Source of the DNA: Nectonema munidae
Lineage: Eukaryota > Nematomorpha > Nectonematoida > Nectonematidae
Assembly (NCBI GenBank): GCA_030549495.1
Contig: JAUIRK010000069.1
Location: forward strand, 1,168,001-1,232,000
Reading direction: 5' to 3'
Length of the DNA stretch: 64,000 nt
Shown here: positions 1 to 64,000 of the stretch, in pieces
How positions within the stretch are numbered: position 1 is the stretch's first letter
How the letters are laid out: every line of letters starts with the position of its first letter
The notes under the pieces: model-generated
Databases searched by the model: none
What the model was told of the DNA's origin: nothing
Seen by the model: only the letters and a program-made list of their open reading frames with translations
Position numbers and translations under genes: made by a program

Positions 1-2386
1 CTAGTTCGTGAATCTTAGGTCCTTTTCAAGATGAAATATGTTTCAATGCTTTGCTTCAATATTCTGAAAAACTGGTATGTTAGATTCAGATAGGTTTGGC
101 TGGAAAAGGAAGTAATATTTTGATTGTTGCATATGTTACTTTTTTTCTTGGCTCAAAATTTCGTTGAAGAATTGTCGTAAAAAGAGTTGTTTAATTTTTA
201 TATGGCCGATGCTGATGTTAAAAAAACAAGGGATTTATGAGTGGGTCAAAGTTATCAGTTTTGATCGAATGTTGAATTGTGTTCTCCTTTTCAAAAAGAA
301 ATCAATTGAAGTATTCTTAATTTTTTTTATCTTTGAACATTTATCGAACTTTTATTTTTTTCGATTAAGAATCAATAATATTCATTTAAAACACATCAAT
401 AGTTGTCTATTATATTTTGTAGAATCTTTCAAGAGGTAATATCCTATTTACCTTTTGGGAACCTCCATGATGACATCAGTAGCATAAGAAATAAAAAATA
501 GTCTGCTTCAAAATATATAAAATTCCATTGAAAAAGAGAGTGGAGGAATCTTCTTCAAAATTATGGCCCTAAAAGGGTTTAAGGAATTATTTGAGTTATT
601 TATTTAACCCAAAGAGATTTTAGAAACTAATTTTTTTGAAATTCTATCATATTTTCACTGCCTCTTTTGCAAAACCTTGATTTAAACAACGTCTCGTCAC
701 AAGTAGCATATATCATGCAGGATCTTTGAAATTTTGTTTAGAATAATCCTTGATATAAAAGGTAGAATAACTTTTTCACAGTGCTTTTTTGAAGTTATCA
801 GATTTTCTAGGTATATTTGTTATTGTTTCATTAACGAAATAATAATGTTCCAATTGTGATGTTTCCGAAGACAAAGTTCTACGTTTCTTGTCTAAAGATG
901 GTTAAATGTAAGGGAATTTACATTCTAATAATGTCATCGAGAGAAAGAGATCAGAAAATACTATTAAGCAAAACCTGGATGAACAATTCAGGAATTTCTT
1001 CTTTTTTATGCTTTTTTCCACTAAAATTTTCAATATTATAATAAAGTATTCAAACACTAAAATGTCATATGAAATTCAAAAATCAATGGAAAGACATCGA
1101 TGAAAAGTATCTTGATATTAGGACTCGTTTTCGGGTCTAGAAATGAGCCAACAGTCTTTATCATCCAGAAAATGAAAGAAGTATTATTAGGAAGATGTTA
1201 TCAAGAAAAAGATTCAAAATGATCTCATGTTCTTTGAGATTCGATGATGCTTCTATAAGAAATTTGAGGTGTGAAAAAAACAAATTTGCACCAATCAGAG
1301 AAGCTTGAGAGAAATTGAAGTTAATTCCACAAAAACATTTCAATCCAAACTTTTTGCTAACAATTGAGAAGTTTTAAAGGCGAAGTCCTTTTAGGTCAAA
1401 TAAGCAAGCTAAATAAGGGTTAAAATCCTGGCTCATCTATGATAATGAAAGGAATTACTTTAGAAAGATATCAACCTATTTAGAAAAATAGACAAAACTG
1501 AAAAAAATTGAAAGACAATGTCGCGCTAGACGTATGTAGGAGTTGGAAAAGATAAAATGTCACATTTTAAAACTTTTTGGTTTATTTTCGTCAAGTCAAA
1601 AATTTCTTTTCGCAATTTAAAATAACATAAATTTCAACAATACGACAAAATAAAACTTCCTTTCCAGCCAACTTTATGTGAGCAAAAAAATATAGTTTCA
1701 ATTTGGCTTCAAATTTTAGTATCGTTTCTTATATTTCAAGGAAAAATAAATTTGTTGTTTTTGTGCAATGCATATGTCACGACGATGCAAATGTGAAAAC
1801 TTCTGAAAAAAGTTGGGATATTTTAGCATTGAATTTAAATGTTTTATTAACAAAGATTCAAAAGTAAATATAAAATAATTTTATTAGAACAATTAGGAAA
1901 TGTTGTTTAGCTTCAAAATTATTTTTAAACTAGGAATACTTGTTACTAAAAATGCTCGTTCTTAAAATATTGTAGAAGATACCAGGAAAATCAAGATTTG
2001 GATACAAAAAAAGAGGAAGATGTCTTTTATGATTTAACGATAATAATAATAAATATGATTTGCGAAAAATTTGTGTAAGTTGTACTTAATTCCTTTCATT
2101 TTTTTATATATTAATTATTAAAATTAAAAAAATATATTGAACATCTCATATGCATTTAATTATAAGATTTTATTAAATCTGAAAATACAAATGATATATG
2201 AGTGCATTTAGACCGGAATGGAATTTTATTGAAGAATTTTTTGAGGGCACAAAGGTTAAGCTTTATTTTTAAAATTTTGAAAATCTTGATCTGTTAAAGT
2301 AAAATCGATGACTTAAAATTCCATTTTTCAGTGAAAAAAACTTAAATTGGGCTTCTTTTTTTCTCAAACTAAGGAAGTAACAATAC
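1..2386. other. Intron after exon l, 5' part only
   Basis: AT-rich intronic sequence. I searched the minus strand for the expected Armadillo repeat 7 exon and did not find it. The short open frames here have no coding signature. A 40-bp dispersed repeat at about 501-543 recurs at 14367-14405 and, inverted, near 46112-46155. Nothing else was recognised. Confidence 0.6.
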
Positions 2387-60102
<57,716 letters not shown>

Positions 60103-62300
60103 CTAAATACAGGTAACACTTTTATTTCCAAATCATGTCTAATTTTTCAAAATATTCCAATAAAATAAATTTGCGTTCGATTATAACGAATCTGGTTATA
60201 AACTAAGTGAGAAATATCAGACTTCACTCAAAGTTCAAACAAAAATTCTGCTCACAATTCCGACAGGAATTATGTCTGCCAATCTAACTTCCTGCTTAAA
60301 ATAAAGAAGGAGCACAACATATGTCGGAAAAAAATTAATGTTTTTTCATTATTTGATTTATACTTAGAAAATTTTTTTTTGATAAAATTAGAGAAATGGT
60401 GCAAAATTGTCAAAAATATTTGTAACAAGTGCTTTATTATTATACAATCTAAAATTTTGGTGTTAAATAACTTTTATAGTTGTCGGCAGAGATGTGCAAT
60501 ATACGCTTTCTCTTGTATTAAACCGACTCGAAATATTTTTTGGTCTATCCGTACCGACCTCGAATAAAATTTATATTTTAAACCCCTGTTCAAACCGTTT
60601 TTCAGTTCCCAAACTAACGGACGCAAATTTTTCTCCCCGAATTCAATATATATCTGTAAGCTGTAAAGCCGTAAACCTAAACCAAACTCTCTCCAAAAAT
60701 ACATGATGTAGCAAATTTAATTTGAAACGATTTGGACCTATGTACGCAATCTATTCAACAACATATGTTACCTAATAATATTTAAGAAGGGCATCATTCT
60801 ATAATAATAGAATGAACTTATAATTCAGCATTTATGACTAAATTATAAGGCAAACTAAAACAAAGGTAATTGAAAAACGTATTAAAAAATGGAATGCTAC
60901 TAATATGCGAAGTCAAACCGAATAACATTCAAATTTTCAATCACTGTTCGACTCGTGAATTAGGATTTTCGCTGCCCGAACTTCTTCTTCTTCTTCTACA
61001 CCTTGTCCCCAAGTTGAGGGTCGGTGGCCATGATCTTGAGCCATTAATGTTTTTGATCATGGCATTTTAATTGAAGCGTAGTTTTATAGCCGGATGCTCT
61101 TCCTGACGCCAACCATTTTGTTTTAGGAGCTGGAAACCATTTGCCTTTGCTTACTGAAAACCTATACCCACAATGTAGCGGTTGCTCTCTCCTAGAACAT
61201 CTGCCAGCCAAGGGTAACGAGAATGCTCTACCCCGAACTAACCCACCGAAATTTTGCTGTCGGTATCGCACCCAAGAAAAAATTATTCTTCCATAATTGG
61301 AGAGAAAATAGAGATGTCATGAATGGGAATCGCACGACAACCAGTACTTTTAATAATAATCTAATTCTGGAATAAAATTTAGTTTTAAGATAATCCAATG
61401 AACAAAATTAGGCTAGTTGCAAGAAGTCAGATTCTCAAATAAATCTGAACAGCAGCCCAAATTTTCACCGTTCCCCTCTGCTCACCCCTAACACTATCGA
61501 ATCTATTATCCATGCTTTTATTTATTAAGTATATTACTATTAGCGAGGGGGTCATGGGTATATATCCCAGCTACCTGTGCAATATCGATACTGCAAATAT
61601 ATTATGGAAAATATGAACAAAATATCGATTCCTAAAGGCAGTGGTATCGAACGTTGAAAGAAGTACAATTTCAATTTAGCAATAACTGTGCAAGGTAAAG
61701 TAAATAAGTTATCGGCGAAATTCAAAAGATGTTTGCTCAAGCAAAGTTGCAAGCAAAAATTGAAGTGTGCACAAACACAAATTTGTCATCTCTTTTGACC
61801 TTGACATTTTGCATGAAATGCTTTTCAAATTTGAAATTACTTCACTATAGATTTGACTATTCCTTCAAAAGTCAAAATAAGCTCAATAAGAGAACGCACA
61901 ATTATATATTTCTAAAGGAATACTTGTAGACAGTTATAGGGTGGGAGATTAAAAACATACGTGACTAGTACTCTTAAATCCTGGGAACAAAAACCAAACA
62001 TCTTATTATGAACAGTGCTTCCCAAACTCTCAAGAAGGAAGCTGAAAAAAAACACAAAATGAGTAAAGAGATATACAAAGTATTAAAAATAAAAGGTATA
62101 CATCCAGTTATTTTGTAGTTATTAATCATTTTCAACATAGAAAAAAGAATAAATTTACTTTGAAAATATTATCCGAAAAATTTGCTTCTTTTTTTTTAAA
62201 TTAAAAGAAATATCTTTATGAAAGAGAATTTTTTAACAGTTGTTGCGATAAAAATCAAGCCAAGAAATCGATTGAAAGTTGAATGTGATTTATTTTCATT

Positions 62301-62502
62301 GTCTTCTTTAAAGTAAGGAACTTGTGAAATTCATCTCGCGCATAAAAAGGAACACTCCTTTTTGATACTATTATAAATGTCAAAAAATATTAAAAGGAGA
62401 TTGTCTTCTTTAAAGTAAGGAACCTGTGAGATTCATCTCGCGCATAAAAAGGAACACTCCTTTTTGATACTATTATAAATGTCAAAAAATATTAAAAGGA
62501 GA
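62301..62502 (+). repeat. Two-unit tandem duplication, 102 bp period
   Basis: gtcttctttaaagtaaggaa starts at 62301 and 62403. The two copies differ at only a few positions. The unit contains AAAAGGAACACTCCTTTT, a short palindrome. Confidence 0.93.
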
Positions 62503-62982
62503 GGATGGCGTTTCGATTACAAACACATATAATAGGGAAAGAGGACGGTGTCGATACTCGTAGGACGGGACTAAAAAGTGTTCTCTCTCCCGCGCTCTTC
62601 TCACCCTGTGTTCACCTCCTACCGAGATCAACACAAGCTTCTTTATATTTCCTCTAAAGCCTATTTTTTCGTTTTATGAATATGAGCACCGTGATGCTTG
62701 AAATATAAATGAAGTTCTGGCAAAGCGTTTTCCTTTCGTATTTTTTCCCTATTATTAAAAAAATGATTGACATATATTATTCAAGTAAAAATTAGGCGTG
62801 ATGTTTTTTTTTATATAGTAAAGGGATGTGGGAAAAAAATTTAGGCTTGCTAATATTTCTTTCTTTTTTTTTATAAAAAAAATTTTTTATATATCAGAAC
62901 AGCGATTGTCAATTTAGGATAGGAACGGCAAAGAAAAATTATTTTATTTTTTATAAAAAAAATTTTTTTATAAAATATATTC

Positions 62983-63200
62983 ATGTTAGTAATACTAGTT
63001 AAGGATGAGAAAATAAGGAAAGCATACGATGAGCAGGTAAAAGGAAAAAGAGGAAGACAAAAAATGAGATGGGGAGATGATTTGGAAGAAAGTATGAAAA
63101 AATTTGGTTTGAAAGAAAGCGATGCTACAGAAAGAAAGCTTTGGAGAGAACGGATCAAAGTCATCGACCCCCAATAAGGGGATAAGATGATGAAGAAGTA
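62983..63200 (+). pseudogene. LINE ORF2 C-terminal tail
   Basis: An open frame of 64 codons contains KGKRGRQKMRWGDDLEESMK then KFGLKESDATERKLWRERIK and VIDPQ, the classic GRPxxRWxDDLKxxL and DRxxWRxRIxxxDP ending of LINE ORF2. It ends in gatgatgaagaag. A T/A-rich inverted repeat precedes it (62865-62975). 5'-truncated, otherwise intact over this short piece. Confidence 0.8.
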
Positions 63201-63211
63201 ATACTAGTAAT

Positions 63212-63540
63212 CAGTGCCCGCGGCTACCTATATAATTTTGGGGCACATGCCCCCCCTGTATTAATCTTTGCCCCCCCCCCCCCCCCCCAAAAATTTTTGG
63301 TTTTGCCCCATGCACTTTTTAAAGGAAAAATAAATAAGCAAAAATTGTACACAATAATCTTATATAAATGCTGGTGTATGTGTATGTATAATATGAGATT
63401 TCTATAGGTTTTTATACAGAAGTACTTCATGTTTTTCAGCAAAGTAATATAGGAAATAAATTTTTTTGCAAATGTGTTTCTTTGCCCCATTTCAGCCCCC
63501 CCCCCCCCCCCCTTGAAATTTAGCTTTAGCGCGGGCACTG
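63212..63540 (+). mobile_element. hAT MITE with perfect 8-bp target duplication
   Basis: 329 bp from CAGTGCCCGCGGCTA to TAGCGCGGGCACTG, with poly-C runs near both ends. Flanks are ctagtaat at 63204-63211 and 63541-63548. It inserted just 3' of the LINE tail. Confidence 0.93.
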
Positions 63541-63897
63541 CTAGTAATATTTCAAAAGCGTAGACTAATAGATCGTAGAAGTGAAACTAAAAAATTATGA
63601 AAAGTTTCTACTGATTTCAAAAAATTACTCTTGTGAATATTCTAGTGTACATGTCCTTTGCATTTCCTTGTCATTTGTCATTCTTTATTTATTGATTATG
63701 TGATCAAATGAATCTGAAAACTTGTGCTAAAAAAACTTGAAGTTTATAAAAATGATACATAAAAATTGTAAAATTATCTACTGAAAGTGATGATTTTTCA
63801 ATTCTAAAATTTTATGATGTTAATTCATCATCTTTTTAAGCCTTAAGTCTAATTACATTCTTAATTTCATGCAAAAGTTATAAGCTTTATTTTTTCA

Positions 63898-64000
63898 AAG
63901 CTTGTATCGAACTATAAAGAAAGCAGGTTTGATGCGGGATCGAACCCAACACCTTAAATTATCCAAACCCAGTATCTAACCAACAATACTCACGCCCTTT
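63898..64000 (-). repeat. tRNA-derived SINE, copy 8, runs to the window edge
   Basis: Minus orientation. The B box is GGGTTCGATCC and the A-box region reads gagtattgttggttagatac on the minus strand. The 3' third is missing at 63898. Confidence 0.82.

Larger units (their letters stand above)
60103..64000. other. Sequence upstream of exon a
   Basis: Presumed intron or 5' flank of the catenin gene. I searched the minus strand for a further exon ending in phase 0 and found none. A stretch at 61010-61270 of higher GC, with CTTCTTCTTCTTC followed by agccggatgctcttcctgac, looks like a repeat 3' region but is unclassified. Confidence 0.5.

Noticed and set aside
60474-60706. Overlapping open frames on both strands near 60.5-60.7 kb as a possible 5' catenin exon
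   Set aside because: No acceptor and donor pair giving a phase-0 end, and no family motif. The sequence tttggtctatccgtaccgac looks like repeat DNA.
61010-61271. Higher-GC stretch as a possible exon
   Set aside because: Open frames lack splice borders. The CTTCTTCTTC run and agccggatgctcttcctgac block look like a repeat end.

Overview
The window is AT-rich animal DNA with spliced genes and about 3% coding sequence. The intron structure, a single recognisable adhesion gene of the p120-catenin type, tRNA-derived SINEs and many hAT, piggyBac, Mutator-like and LINE fossils point to an invertebrate. An arthropod, possibly a crustacean, is my guess but the sequence does not prove it. Base composition and identities below were judged by eye.

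Nearly the whole window is one minus-strand host gene of the p120/delta-catenin (CTNND) family. Twelve coding exons were identified between 60102 (5') and 2387 (3'). They sum to 2091 nt, or 697 codons. Every exon has AG/GT borders, and all eleven junctions keep one reading frame. The 5' exons (60102 to 13399) encode a low-complexity N-terminal region rich in Tyr, Ser, Asn and His. The 3' exons (13339 to 2387) encode six Armadillo repeats plus the family's insert between repeats 5 and 6. The true start lies beyond 60102, probably beyond 64000. The last Armadillo repeats and the stop codon lie below position 1.

The introns hold transposon debris. Intron 1 (35798-59997, 24.2 kb) is densest. It has more than ten hAT or hAT-derived elements, many with perfect 8-bp target duplications. 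It also has a piggyBac-type MITE nested with a hAT MITE, a decayed Mutator-like transposase, a 5'-truncated LINE with a PHD-like finger, two hAT MITEs sharing one target site, and a four-unit tandem array of a piggyBac-type MITE. Intron 2 carries a (CA)n tract of about 244 bp and a 678-bp foldback element with 9-bp target duplications. Intron 3 carries a second foldback element that contains a near-copy of intron DNA about 0.9 kb away, and a candidate three-exon plus-strand gene at 26494-27447. Introns 4 to 10 hold SINEs, MITEs and decayed LINE or hAT pieces. The upstream segment (60103-64000) has a LINE tail, a hAT MITE and a SINE but no recognised exon.

No LTR retroelement, provirus, Polinton, CRISPR array, rRNA or functional tRNA was recognised. 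I found no evidence of a new multi-gene system. The more unusual observations are the foldback element with captured intron sequence, the tandem MITE array, the shared-target hAT pair and the nested gene candidate.
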